A stretch of DNA of 64,000 nucleotides from Pelagibacterium luteolum. GTDB taxonomy: Bacteria > Pseudomonadota > Alphaproteobacteria > Rhizobiales > Devosiaceae. The notes beneath the pieces were generated by a model. That model was not told the DNA's origin and ran no database searches. It saw only the letters and a list, made by a program, of their open reading frames with translations. Below, one piece after another: positions 37,664 through 47,233 of this stretch. The position numbers and the translations under genes were made by a program. The DNA lies in assembly GCF_900100665.1 (NCBI RefSeq), contig NZ_FNCS01000001.1, positions 541,119-605,118 of the forward strand. Direction: 5' to 3'. Each line of letters starts with the position of its first letter. Positions within the stretch are counted from its first letter, which is position 1.

Positions 37664-37713
37664 GCAGTCACCACAAACGTCACCATTGATGGACGTACCT
37701 CATAAACGCGCAT
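37660..37713 (-). CDS. 17-residue leader ORF translationally coupled to xylB
   Basis: On the minus strand an ATG at 37713 has a very strong ribosome site (AGAGGAGG, about 10 bases upstream) and opens a 17-codon frame, [17 protein letters not shown]. Its TGA overlaps the xylB ATG (ATGA). xylB has no ribosome site of its own, so ribosomes probably reach it through this short frame. It may be a pure coupling device, a sensing leader peptide, or the remnant of a lost gene. It was found by reading the gap. Confidence 0.55.
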   Translation of the reverse strand: MRVYEVRPSMVTFVVTA

Positions 37714-37782
37714 GTCTAAAAATCCTCCTCTTGGGCTGCCCGCTGGCGGGGTGTTTTCCAAGCTGTATGTGAAGCTGAAAAC

Positions 37783-38814
37783 CTATCGCAGATTGTCGCG
37801 CAGGAAAACCTTGATCTCGAGTTCGCTTTCCGGCGGCGCCGCATCGGCGCCCAGAACCAGCCGCTTTGCGGCAGCGCAGACCGCACGGATTTCGGTCTCC
37901 GGGCTCTGGTCGATCACCACGTCAACGGCCCCGGAGGCTAGCGCGGCCCGCGTCGGCCCCGTCAGTTCGTGGGCAATCACCGTCACGCCCGTCATCTGCG
38001 CTTCCTTGAGCGCCATCAGCATGCCGGCATTGCCCGCCCCGACATTGTAAAGCCCGGCAAGATCTGGATAGGCCCGAAACATTTCGAGGCTCTTTTCATA
38101 TGTGGGGGTAAATTCGTCCTGGCCCTCGACTGGGCCGACAATCTCGATCCCCGGATATTCGGCGCCCAGAACTGCACGAAATCCCGTGACACGCTCTGCG
38201 TGATCGATCAATTCGAGCGAGCCGGCCACGAGCCCGACCTTTGCCCCCTTGCGGCAAAACCGGCCCATCAGCGATCCGGCGGTGCGTCCGGCCGCCTGAT
38301 TGTCGATCCCGACGAAGGAGTGCCGGTCCGAGCCCGGAAGGTCCGAAACCAGCGTGATCACTTTTACGCCGCGCTGGCTGGCCCGCGCCACGGCGGCGTG
38401 AACTTCGGGCTTGTCGATGGCAACGATCACCGCGCAATCGCTCGTATCGGTCGAAACCGCATCGAGCGCATCGGCCAGCGCCTTGGTGTCCATGGCCCTG
38501 ACGCGCCGCAGATCGAGCCTAAGGCGCTCGGCGCGCACCTGATCGCCGACGGTTTCGACCGCTTCGGCCAGCTTGTTCATGAACTGATTGGTGCCCTCGG
38601 GCACGATGACCGTCAGCCCGATATCGCGGGCCCGCGCCAGCATGGACGCCGTGAGATCGCGCCGAAAGCCGATATCGGCAATCGCCGTCTCGACCTTTTC
38701 GATCGTGGCGGGTTTCACCCCCGGCCGCGCGTTGAGCACCCGATCGACAGTCGCCAGCGACACCCCTGCCGCTCGCGCCAGATCATGCACAGTCACACGC
38801 CCGCCATTCTCCAC
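37783..38814 (-). CDS. LacI-family regulator, probable xylose/sugar-responsive repressor
   Basis: A 343-residue regulator. The LacI helix-turn-helix is at the N-terminus (VTVHDLARAAGVSLATVDRVLNARPGVKPATIEKV). A periplasmic-binding-protein-like sensor of the sugar-binding type follows (VITLVSDLPGSDRHSFVGIDNQAAGRTAGSLMGRF). I chose GTG 38814 because GGGAGGG lies 9 bases upstream; the longer frame is unsupported. It lies 69 bases upstream of the xylB leader ORF on the same strand, so control of the xyl genes is likely but inferred. An operator was not identified. Confidence 0.9.
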   Translation of the reverse strand: MENGGRVTVHDLARAAGVSLATVDRVLNARPGVKPATIEKVETAIADIGFRRDLTASMLARARDIGLTVIVPEGTNQFMNKLAEAVETVGDQVRAERLRLDLRRVRAMDTKALADALDAVSTDTSDCAVIVAIDKPEVHAAVARASQRGVKVITLVSDLPGSDRHSFVGIDNQAAGRTAGSLMGRFCRKGAKVGLVAGSLELIDHAERVTGFRAVLGAEYPGIEIVGPVEGQDEFTPTYEKSLEMFRAYPDLAGLYNVGAGNAGMLMALKEAQMTGVTVIAHELTGPTRAALASGAVDVVIDQSPETEIRAVCAAAKRLVLGADAAPPESELEIKVFLRDNLR

Positions 38815-38988
38815 GTCGGATAGCCCTCCCACCTCGGTCTTTGAGGTACGTAAAGCATTTCTGCTTTTGCGATCCGCGTCAAGGGGTGCGCTGAGTCTCG
38901 TTAGGCGCACTCAAATGTCGCTCGAGCCTCTAGAATTGTCTCCCCATGCCACATTCACACCGCTCCCCTTCTCGTCTAGAACACCCTC

Positions 38989-39852
38989 ATGACCCCGCAA
39001 CTGGCCACCACCACCGCGCTTCGTGCGCGTCTTGACCCGTTTCTGGCCCGCCTCGGCCAGTTCGAGGTGCGTCTGGCGATAACCGACGCTGAGCGCCACG
39101 CGGCCTATCGGTTGCGCTATGAGGTGTTCCATCGCGAACGCGGCGTCGATGCACCATGGATGGATCACGCGAACCACATCGAATGCGATGCCTTCGACCC
39201 CCATTGCGACCATATCATCGTAATCGACAGCGCGACCGAAACCCCCGACGAGTCCCCGGCTATCGTCGGCACCTACCGTGTGATGGCAAATCCCGCTCCG
39301 GGGCTTGGCTATTATGCTAACGCCGAATTCGACCTCGACGCGCTATTGCAAAAGCATGACGACACACGGTTTTGCGAAGTGGGCCGGTCCTGCGTCGCGC
39401 CGGCCTACCGGTCCATGCGCACCATCGAGGCGCTCTGGTGCGGACTGTGGGTCTATGCCTGCCGCAATAGCATAGACGCGTTCATCGGCGCTGCCAGTTT
39501 CCCCGGCACCGACCCCAAAGAGCACGCCTTGGCGCTCTCCTTTTTGCGCCATCACGCGCCGGCCAAAACCGACTGGACGGCGCAGGTGCGCGGCCGAGGC
39601 GTCCCTATGGCCATGATCCCCGCGGCTGCAATCGATCGCCACGCCGCCTTGCGTGCCATGCCACCGCTCGTGCGCGGCTATTTGCGGCTCAATGCGCGCT
39701 TTGCCACCGAGGCATTCATCGACCGGGCTTTCGGCACGACCGACGTCCTGGTCATCGCCCCCCTGGCCGCAGCGCCGCTTCCCTATCGCGAACGGATGGC
39801 GCGCGTCACAGGGGCCCGCCATCCGCACCAAGATCGAGTGTTGGAATCGTGA
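38989..39852 (+). CDS. olsB: L-ornithine N(alpha)-acyltransferase OlsB (ornithine lipid synthesis)
   Basis: OlsB acylates ornithine with a 3-hydroxy fatty acid, the first step in making ornithine lipids. The 287-residue GNAT-type protein (PF13444) has AAYRLRYEVFHRERGVD and FCEVGRSCVAPAYRSMRTIEALWCGLWVYA, the block shared by OlsB proteins. The olsB-mutS-glnD order is also seen in rhizobia and supports the name. The downstream acyltransferase OlsA is not adjacent; a plsC-type gene lies at 51587. Confidence 0.88.
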   Translation: MTPQLATTTALRARLDPFLARLGQFEVRLAITDAERHAAYRLRYEVFHRERGVDAPWMDHANHIECDAFDPHCDHIIVIDSATETPDESPAIVGTYRVMANPAPGLGYYANAEFDLDALLQKHDDTRFCEVGRSCVAPAYRSMRTIEALWCGLWVYACRNSIDAFIGAASFPGTDPKEHALALSFLRHHAPAKTDWTAQVRGRGVPMAMIPAAAIDRHAALRAMPPLVRGYLRLNARFATEAFIDRAFGTTDVLVIAPLAAAPLPYRERMARVTGARHPHQDRVLES

Positions 39853-39908
39853 CGGTTTTATCTTAGCGTGCGCCGCCAACCCTTAGCGTTCGAGCCAGTC
39901 TAGCCCTG

Positions 39909-42614
39909 ATGTCCCACCCCGCGCCAAAGGCCGAAGACGCCATGCCCGAGATGTCGGCCATGACGCCGATGATGGCGCAATTTTTCGAGATCAAGTCGGT
40001 CAATCCCGGCTATCTGCTGTTCTATCGCATGGGCGATTTCTACGAGCTGTTTTTCGACGACGCCGAAATCGCCGCTGCAGCTCTGGGCATCACGCTCACC
40101 AAGCGCGGAAAACATCTGGGCGAAGACATCCCAATGTGCGGCGTGCCCATTCACGCCGCCCAGGAGTATTTGCGAAAGCTGATCGCGCTTGGCCACCGCG
40201 TTGCCGTCTGCGAGCAGATCGAAGACCCCGCCGAGGCCAAGAAACGCGGATCGAAATCGGTCGTCAAACGCGATGTGGTGCGGCTGGTCACGCCCGGCAC
40301 CCTGACCGAAGACGATCTGCTGCCGGCGCGCGGCAACAATTTTCTCGCCTGCCTCGCCCGGCTCGGCGCCGATGGGGAAGGCTACGCTCTCGCCTGGGCC
40401 GATATTTCAACCGGCGATCTTCTGCTCGCCGATCTGGCCAAAGATACGCTGGCCGATGAGATCGCCCGCATCGATCCGGCCGAGCTTTTGATGTCCGAGA
40501 GGCTCGCCGATCAGCTCACCGAAACCCGCGTCCTGCCATTGGATCGCCTTGCCGCGATCAGCCGCCGCCCGCATGAGAGTTTCGATTCCGAAACCGGCGC
40601 CACCCTTTTGCGCGAAACCTTCGAAAAGGGTGCTGTCGATCCGACGGCCTTTTCGCGAGCGGCCCGCGCGGCCCTTGGAGCGCTGATCGCTTATGTCGCC
40701 GACACCCAGAAGGGCGTTTCAGTCTTGCTTCGCGCGCCGAAAATCGAGGCGCTGTCAGCCCATATGCAGATCGATGCGGCAACCCGCGCATCGCTCGAAA
40801 TCCTCGCCACCCAGCGCGGTGAAATCCGTGGCTCTTTGCGCGCCACCATCGATTTGACCGTTACAGGCGCCGGCGCGCGCCTTTTCGCCGCCCGGCTCGC
40901 CGCGCCATTGAACGATCCCGACGCGATCAACGATCGCCTCGATATGGTCGGCACGCTGATCGATCATTCAATCGAAACCGACGCGATCCGCAAAACCCTG
41001 CGCGCCGCGCCCGATATTGCCCGGTCCCTGACCCGCCTCACTCTCGAACGCGGTGGCCCGCGCGATCTCAAAGCTATCGGCAAGGGCATCGCCCAGGCCC
41101 GCGCTCTCGCTGCAACGCTTGGCGCGCTATCCGATCTCCCCTCGGGCCTCAAATCGATCGCATCCGGTCTCGACGCCGCGCCGCAAATCCTCGCCGATGA
41201 ATTTGCAGCGGCCCTTGCCGACGAACCGCCGCTTTTGGCCCGCGATGGTGGCTTCATCGCCGCGGGTTATGATGCCGAACTCGACACCCAGCGCCGTCTG
41301 GGCAGCGAAAGCCGCAAAGTGGTGGCCGAGCTCCAGGCCGAACTTGTCGACGTCACCGGCGTCAAAGCGCTCAAAATCAAGCACAACAATGTGCTCGGAT
41401 TTTTCATCGAAGTCCCCGCCACCCATGGCGGCAAACTGATCGAAGAACCCCGCTTCATCCATCGCCAGACCCTCGCCAACGCCATGCGGTTCACCACAGG
41501 CGAGTTGGCCGACCTCGAAGGCAAGATCGCCCGCGCCAACCAGATCGCCGTCGAGATCGAGTTGAAAATCTTCGACCGGCTGCGGGAGGCCGCTATGGTG
41601 CAAAGCGCGGCTCTCATCGCCGCTGCCGATGCCATGGCCGCGCTCGACGTATCGGCCGCTCTCGCGACCCTTGCTGCCCAGCGCGGCTATGCCCGCCCCC
41701 AGATCGACGACAGCCTCGCCTTTCTGATCGAGGGCGGCCGCCATCCCGTTGTCGAAAAAAACCTCGAGGTCGAGGGCCAGTCCTTTGTCGCCAACGACGC
41801 CGATCTGTCCGCCCCGGAATCGGGCGATGGCGGCCAGCTCTGGCTGGTCACGGGCCCCAATATGGGCGGTAAATCGACTTTTCTGCGCCAGAACGCTTTG
41901 ATCGCCATCATGGCGCAGATGGGTGGGTTCGTCCCCGCCACTTCCGCCCATATCGGGGTGATCGACAGGGTATTCTCCCGCGTCGGCGCATCCGACGATA
42001 TCGCCCAGGGCCGCTCGACCTTCATGGTCGAAATGGTCGAAACCGCAGCCATTTTGAACCGCGCCACCAAAGCCTCCCTCGTCATTCTCGATGAGATCGG
42101 CCGCGGCACGGCAACCTTCGACGGGCTCTCGATCGCCTGGGCCTGCGTCGAAACCCTGCACGAAACCACCGGGTGCCGGGCGATCTTTGCCACCCATTAT
42201 CATGAGCTGACCGCGCTCTCGGGCACGCTTTCCCGCGTCTCCAACCACACGATGAGCGTGCGCGAATACAAGGGCGACGTCATCTTTTTGCACGAAGTCG
42301 TCCCCGGCGCCGCCGACAGATCCTACGGCATCCAGGTCGCCAAGCTCGCCGGCCTCCCCGCCCCGGTCATCACCCGCGCCCGCCAGGTCCTCGACCTATT
42401 GGAGGCGCAGGGGCAATCCAATCCCAAATCGGCCCTTGCGGATTTGCCGCTCTTTGCCCATATGCCAGCCCCTGCGGCGCGCGCCGCGAAACCGGATGCT
42501 AACCCGATCCTTGATATGATTGCGTCGGTGCGCCCCGACGATCTCTCGCCCCGTGATGCGCTCGACTGGATTTATGAACTCAAAAAGGCTGCCCATGCCG
42601 ACGGCGACCATTGA
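39909..42614 (+). CDS. mutS: DNA mismatch repair protein MutS
   Basis: MutS recognises mismatches and starts repair. The 901-residue protein has the mismatch-binding motif NPGYLLFYRMGDFYELFFDDAE (Phe-x-Glu included), Walker A LVTGPNMGGKSTFLRQNALIAIMAQ, and SLVILDEIGRGTATFDGLSIAWA (Walker B). Length is close to the usual 850-910. The ATG 39909 is the first of several in frame. Its 3' end overlaps glnD by 20 bases. Confidence 0.98.
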   Translation: MSHPAPKAEDAMPEMSAMTPMMAQFFEIKSVNPGYLLFYRMGDFYELFFDDAEIAAAALGITLTKRGKHLGEDIPMCGVPIHAAQEYLRKLIALGHRVAVCEQIEDPAEAKKRGSKSVVKRDVVRLVTPGTLTEDDLLPARGNNFLACLARLGADGEGYALAWADISTGDLLLADLAKDTLADEIARIDPAELLMSERLADQLTETRVLPLDRLAAISRRPHESFDSETGATLLRETFEKGAVDPTAFSRAARAALGALIAYVADTQKGVSVLLRAPKIEALSAHMQIDAATRASLEILATQRGEIRGSLRATIDLTVTGAGARLFAARLAAPLNDPDAINDRLDMVGTLIDHSIETDAIRKTLRAAPDIARSLTRLTLERGGPRDLKAIGKGIAQARALAATLGALSDLPSGLKSIASGLDAAPQILADEFAAALADEPPLLARDGGFIAAGYDAELDTQRRLGSESRKVVAELQAELVDVTGVKALKIKHNNVLGFFIEVPATHGGKLIEEPRFIHRQTLANAMRFTTGELADLEGKIARANQIAVEIELKIFDRLREAAMVQSAALIAAADAMAALDVSAALATLAAQRGYARPQIDDSLAFLIEGGRHPVVEKNLEVEGQSFVANDADLSAPESGDGGQLWLVTGPNMGGKSTFLRQNALIAIMAQMGGFVPATSAHIGVIDRVFSRVGASDDIAQGRSTFMVEMVETAAILNRATKASLVILDEIGRGTATFDGLSIAWACVETLHETTGCRAIFATHYHELTALSGTLSRVSNHTMSVREYKGDVIFLHEVVPGAADRSYGIQVAKLAGLPAPVITRARQVLDLLEAQGQSNPKSALADLPLFAHMPAPAARAAKPDANPILDMIASVRPDDLSPRDALDWIYELKKAAHADGDH

Positions 42615-45384
42615 ACCGATTGCGCGCAAGAAGGCCGGCCAGCCAGACGCCGAAGCGCTGATCGCCTCGGTACGTGACGGCCTGGGCGATGTTGCGCCCG
42701 ATTCCACCGAGGCCCGCACCGCCCTTCTGGCCGCGGTCCGCGCTGCGCTAAAGCAGGCGCGCAAATCGGCCGAGATCGAACTGATCGAAACCCACAAGGG
42801 CACCCGCTGCGCGCAAACCCTTGCCGCCGCCGAAGACGAAATCATCAGGGCCGTCCATCTCTGGGCCACGCGCTACGTTTTCCCGCGCGAAAACCCCTCG
42901 GGCGCCGAATCCCTCGCCATTGCGGCGGTCGGCGGCTATGGCCGCGGCACGCTGGCCCCGGGCTCGGATATCGATCTCCTGTTCATCCTGCCCTACAAGC
43001 AAACCCCCTGGGGCGAGAGCGTCACCGAATACGTCCTCTATATGCTCTGGGATCTGGGCCAGAAGGTCGGCCACGCCGTGCGCTCGGTCGATGAATCGAT
43101 CCGCATGGCGCGCTCGGACATGACGGTGCGCACAGCAACGCTCGAAAGCCGTTTCCTCGCCGGCGACGAAAAGCTGTTCGATCAGATGCGCACCCGGTTC
43201 GAAACCGAGATCGTCGAAAAGACCGGCCCGGAATTCATCGCCGCAAAGATGGCCGAGCGCGACGCGCGCCACGACGCCCAGGGCAACACCCGCTACGTTG
43301 TCGAACCCAACGTCAAGGACGGCAAGGGGGGCCTGCGCGACCTCAATACACTCTACTGGATCGGCAAATATTTCTATCGCGTCCAGACCTCGACCGAGCT
43401 GATCGGAAAGGGCGTGTTCTCGAAATCCGAATACCGCGCCTTCCAGCGCGCCGAGGATTTCTTGTGGGCCGTGCGCTGCAATCTCCACTTCCTCGTCGGT
43501 CGCGCCGATGACCGGTTGACCTTCGAGGTGCAGCAGGAAATGGCCGAGCGCCTGGGCTATTCCAACCGCGCCGGCATGCTCGGGGTCGAGCGCTTCATGA
43601 AGCGCTATTTCCTCGTCGCCAAGGATGTGGGCGATCTCACCCGCATCTTTTGCACCAGCCTCGAATTTGCCCACGCCAAAAAGGTCGATGCCTTTGGCCG
43701 CGTGTTCGGCAATTTCCGCAAAGCCCGCCGCGCCATTCGCGGCGAGCCCGATTTCGCACTCGAGCACGGCCGCATCACGGTCGCCAATGACGAGGTGTTC
43801 GAAAAAGACCCAGTCAACATCATCAAGATTTTCTGGGTGGCGGGCCGCGAGGCGGTGATGTTCCACCCCGACGCGTTAAAGCTTCTGACCCGCTCCATGC
43901 GGCTGATCGATGCCAAGCTGCGCAACAATGAGCGCGCCAACGCCTATTTCCTCGATATCCTGACCACGCCCAAATCGGTCGAGCGCGTGCTGCGCCGCAT
44001 GAACGAGTCCGGGGTTCTGGGCAAGTTCGTGCCCGAATTCGGCAAGATCGTCGCCCTGATGCAGTTCAACATGTATCACCACTATACGGTCGACGAGCAC
44101 CTGATCCGCGCCGTGGGCGTCATGGCCGATATCGCCAATGGCGGGCTCAAGACCGAACTGCCCCTGACCCACGAACTCCTGCCCCACCTCCAGGACACGC
44201 GCCTTTTATATGTGGCGCTGTTCATCCACGATATCGCCAAAGGCCGCCCGCAGGACCATTCCGAAGCCGGCGAGGTGATCGCACGCAAATTCTGCCCGCG
44301 TTTGGGGCTCTCGGCGGCTGAAACCGACACGGTCGCCTGGCTGGTGCGCTATCATTTGCTGATGAGCGAAATCGCCCAGTCGCGCGATATCCAGGACCCC
44401 GAAACCGCCCGAAATTTCGCCGCGATCGTCCAGAGCCCCCAGCGTCTGGCGCTGTTGATGATCTTGACGGCCTGCGACATCCGCGCGGTGGGTCCAGGCA
44501 CCTGGACGGGGTGGAAGGGCTCGCTCCTGCGCGCGCTTTATTATGCCACCGAGCCCCTGCTCTCGGGCGGGCATTCCCAGGTCTCCCAGCGCGACAGGAT
44601 TTCCGAGGCGCAGGACGAATTGCGCGCTGGGCTCAGCGATTGGCCGGAGGACAAGACCAACGCCTATATCGAGCGCCATTTCCCCAATTACTGGCTGCGC
44701 GCCGAGCCCGAACTGCAACTGGCCCATGCGCGCATGATCGACGCCGCCGAGGCCCGCAACGCCAGTTTTGCCGGCTCCACATCGATCAAGACGTTTGAAT
44801 CGATCACCGAAGTCACCTTCTACACCCCCGATCACCCGCGCCTTCTCTCGCTCATCGCCGGCGCCTGCACCATGGCCGATGCCTCGATCATCGGTGCGCA
44901 GATTTTCAACACCCGGGACGGCTTTGCCCTCGACACTTTTCGCCTGCGCCGCGCCTTTACCTCCGACGAGGACGAAAAGATCAGGGCTTCGCGCATCACC
45001 GATACGGTCAAGGCTCTGCTCGAGGGCCGAAAATACCTGCCCGCCGATCTCGGCGTCGATTCGCGCTACAATCGCCGCTTGAAGCCCTTTTCTGTCCCCA
45101 CCGAGATTTTCATTTCCAACGCGCTCTCGGACAAATTCACGGTCATCGAAATCTCCGGCCTCGACCGCACCGGCCTCTTGTTTCATCTCACCCGCGCCTT
45201 GTCCGATCTCAACCTCACCATCGGTTCGGCCCATATCGGCACCTATGGCGAAAAGGCCGTCGACGTTTTCTACGTCACCGACCTGATGGGCACCAAGATC
45301 ACCTCAAAGGTCCGCCAAAAGCGCATACACGACGCCCTCACCGCCGTCTTCGCCCCCGCCCGCCGCGAAAAGGCCTCGGCGTGA
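42595..45384 (+). CDS. glnD: Bifunctional uridylyltransferase/uridylyl-removing enzyme GlnD
   Basis: GlnD senses glutamine and adds or removes UMP on PII proteins. The 929-residue protein has the nucleotidyltransferase motif GGYGRGTLAPGSDIDLLF at about residues 110-127, the HD domain (LFIHDIAKGRPQDHSEAG) near 550, and two C-terminal ACT domains (EVTFYTPDHPRLLSLIAGACTMADA and VIEISGLDRTGLLFHLTRALSDL). I chose ATG 42595 inside the end of mutS. No PII gene is in the window. Confidence 0.97.
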   Translation: MPTATIEPIARKKAGQPDAEALIASVRDGLGDVAPDSTEARTALLAAVRAALKQARKSAEIELIETHKGTRCAQTLAAAEDEIIRAVHLWATRYVFPRENPSGAESLAIAAVGGYGRGTLAPGSDIDLLFILPYKQTPWGESVTEYVLYMLWDLGQKVGHAVRSVDESIRMARSDMTVRTATLESRFLAGDEKLFDQMRTRFETEIVEKTGPEFIAAKMAERDARHDAQGNTRYVVEPNVKDGKGGLRDLNTLYWIGKYFYRVQTSTELIGKGVFSKSEYRAFQRAEDFLWAVRCNLHFLVGRADDRLTFEVQQEMAERLGYSNRAGMLGVERFMKRYFLVAKDVGDLTRIFCTSLEFAHAKKVDAFGRVFGNFRKARRAIRGEPDFALEHGRITVANDEVFEKDPVNIIKIFWVAGREAVMFHPDALKLLTRSMRLIDAKLRNNERANAYFLDILTTPKSVERVLRRMNESGVLGKFVPEFGKIVALMQFNMYHHYTVDEHLIRAVGVMADIANGGLKTELPLTHELLPHLQDTRLLYVALFIHDIAKGRPQDHSEAGEVIARKFCPRLGLSAAETDTVAWLVRYHLLMSEIAQSRDIQDPETARNFAAIVQSPQRLALLMILTACDIRAVGPGTWTGWKGSLLRALYYATEPLLSGGHSQVSQRDRISEAQDELRAGLSDWPEDKTNAYIERHFPNYWLRAEPELQLAHARMIDAAEARNASFAGSTSIKTFESITEVTFYTPDHPRLLSLIAGACTMADASIIGAQIFNTRDGFALDTFRLRRAFTSDEDEKIRASRITDTVKALLEGRKYLPADLGVDSRYNRRLKPFSVPTEIFISNALSDKFTVIEISGLDRTGLLFHLTRALSDLNLTIGSAHIGTYGEKAVDVFYVTDLMGTKITSKVRQKRIHDALTAVFAPARREKASA

Positions 45385-45450
45385 GCCCCCTCTGCCCTTT
45401 GCGCATCTCCGCATCCGCGCACCTATCCTCAGCTGCGCCCCACGCCCATC

Positions 45451-45480
45451 CGTCATCCTCGGGCGTGACCCGAGGACCCA
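45451..45480. repeat. REP unit (CGTCATCCTCGGG family), copy 1
   Basis: A 30-base element with inverted arms TCCTCGGG / CCCGAGGA in the glnD-murJ gap. It shares 26 of 30 bases with the unit at 48311-48340, and its CGTCATCC head with the RIME-like elements at 16369 and 20348. Confidence 0.7.
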
Positions 45481-45550
45481 TGCCGCGCATCCAAACCCGA
45501 TATCGCGCCCTAGACGCCATCGCGCCAACCGGCCCCGACCTATTCATTCT

Positions 45551-45589
45551 GGGGAGAGGTCGACGCGAAGTGGAGGGTGAGGGGGCCTT
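45551..45589. repeat. Half copy of the GGGGAGAGG...GGGTGAGGGGGCCTT element
   Basis: GGGGAGAGG, a variable centre, then AGGGTGAGGGGGCCTT. It repeats one arm of the palindrome at 34815-34882. It lies just before murJ, together with the REP unit at 45451; the glnD-murJ gap (238 bases) holds nothing else I can name. Confidence 0.55.
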
Positions 45590-45622
45590 GCGACGAGCGA
45601 CATCCTTCTACGAGACCCACCC

Positions 45623-47185
45623 ATGAGCCTCTTCCGCAACACCATGTCGGTTGGTGGCCTCACGCTTGTCTCACGCATATTCGGCTTTGTCCGCGACGCG
45701 CTGATCGCCGCCGTGCTCGGCATCGGGCCGGCCGCCGATGCGTTTCAGGCCGCGTTCCGGTTCCCAAACCTGTTCCGGCGTTTGTTCGCCGAAGGGGCGT
45801 TCAACACCGCCTTTGTGCCGATGTTTTCCGGCGCGCTCGAAACGTCGGGCGCCGAAGAAGCCAAAAAACTCGCCGGGCGCATCATGAGCTGGCTGGTCGT
45901 GGCGATCCTCATCGTCACGATCCTCGCCGAGATCTTCATGGAACCGATCATGATGGTCTTCGTCCCCGGCTTCGTGGACGATCCGGAAAAGTTCGCGCTC
46001 ACCGTCTTCCTCTCGCGCATCATGTTCCCCTATCTCGCCTGCATGTCGCTCATGGCGGCCTATGGCGCGATTTTGAACTCGCTGGGCAAATTCTTCGCCG
46101 CCGCCTTCGCCCCGGTGCTTTTAAACATCGTCAACATCGCGGTCCTCGTACCGCTGGCCTTTCTGACGCTCGAAAACCCAGCCGATGTCGCCTTCTGGCT
46201 TGGCATCGCGGCCATGGCGGGGGGGGTCGCGCAACTGGCGCTGGTGTTTTTCGCCATTCGCCGCGCCGGATTTCTGCCCGCCATCGGCTGGCCGCGCTAT
46301 ACCGGTGAGGTCAAGCGCTTCTGGCTGCTCGCGCTGCCGGCCATCGCCGCGGGTGGCATCGTCCAGATCAACGTCTTTGTCGGCACCGTCATCGCCTCAC
46401 AGGCCGATGCGGCGATCGCCATCATCGCCAATGCAGACAGGCTCTACCAATTGCCCCTCGGAATCATCGGCATCGCCATCGGCACTGTGCTCCTGCCCGA
46501 GCTGTCGCGCCATTTGTCTGCCGGCCGCGATATCGAGGCCCGCGCCAGCCAGAGCCAGGCTCTCCTGCTCTCGATGACCCTGACGCTGCCCGCAGCCACT
46601 GCGCTGATCGCCCTGGCCGTCCCCATCGTGCGCGTGCTGTTCGAGCGCGGCGCCTTCGATGCCTTTGCGACGATCGCGGTCTCCGAAGCCCTCATGGGGT
46701 TTGCCGTCGGCCTCCCCGCCTTCGTTTTGATCCGCGTCCTCCAGCCGGGGTTCTTTTCGCGCAAGGATACCAAGACGCCAACGCTGATTGCCGGGCTTTC
46801 GCTCGTGGTGAATATCGCCGTCTCGCTCACCCTCTGGCCCCATCTCGAACACATCGGCATCGCCATCGCCACATCCACCTCGGCCTGGGTCAATGTCCTG
46901 CTGCTGGCGACGCTTTTGGCCCGGCGCGGCCATTTCCGCCTCGATGGCGGGGAAACCGTAAAACTGGCCGGCACGTTCGGGGTAGCGTTCGCCATGGGCG
47001 CAGTGCTGTGGTTCATCGCTGGCTGGGCGGCGCCGGTCTTTGCCTCGGGTGCCAATTTCGCACTTCAGGCTCTTGCGCTCATGGTGCTGTGCGGGTTGGG
47101 CGCCGCCTTCTATTTTGCCCTCCTTCACGTCACAGGCATCCAGCCTTTGGGCGCCATCCTCGCGCGCTTGCGGCGTCGTGGCTAA
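45623..47185 (+). CDS. murJ: Lipid II flippase MurJ (MviN)
   Basis: MurJ flips lipid II across the inner membrane for peptidoglycan synthesis. The 520-residue protein has about 14 membrane segments. The family N-terminus is MSLFRNTMSVGGLTLVSRIFGFVRDALIAAVLG, then AFQAAFRFPNLFRRLFAEGAFNTAFVP with the conserved Arg cluster. The ATG at 45623 is the natural start. The glnD-murJ-trpS order is conserved in Hyphomicrobiales. Confidence 0.97.
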   Translation: MSLFRNTMSVGGLTLVSRIFGFVRDALIAAVLGIGPAADAFQAAFRFPNLFRRLFAEGAFNTAFVPMFSGALETSGAEEAKKLAGRIMSWLVVAILIVTILAEIFMEPIMMVFVPGFVDDPEKFALTVFLSRIMFPYLACMSLMAAYGAILNSLGKFFAAAFAPVLLNIVNIAVLVPLAFLTLENPADVAFWLGIAAMAGGVAQLALVFFAIRRAGFLPAIGWPRYTGEVKRFWLLALPAIAAGGIVQINVFVGTVIASQADAAIAIIANADRLYQLPLGIIGIAIGTVLLPELSRHLSAGRDIEARASQSQALLLSMTLTLPAATALIALAVPIVRVLFERGAFDAFATIAVSEALMGFAVGLPAFVLIRVLQPGFFSRKDTKTPTLIAGLSLVVNIAVSLTLWPHLEHIGIAIATSTSAWVNVLLLATLLARRGHFRLDGGETVKLAGTFGVAFAMGAVLWFIAGWAAPVFASGANFALQALALMVLCGLGAAFYFALLHVTGIQPLGAILARLRRRG

Positions 47186-47233
47186 GCGGCTAAACCCGGA
47201 CCCTTGAACGTTTCCGACTTTGGACTGTCCTCC

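Noticed and set aside
45381-45626. An 81-codon frame between glnD and murJ
   Set aside because: It is made largely of REP sequence, and its composition (Pro/Ser/Arg) is not that of a protein.
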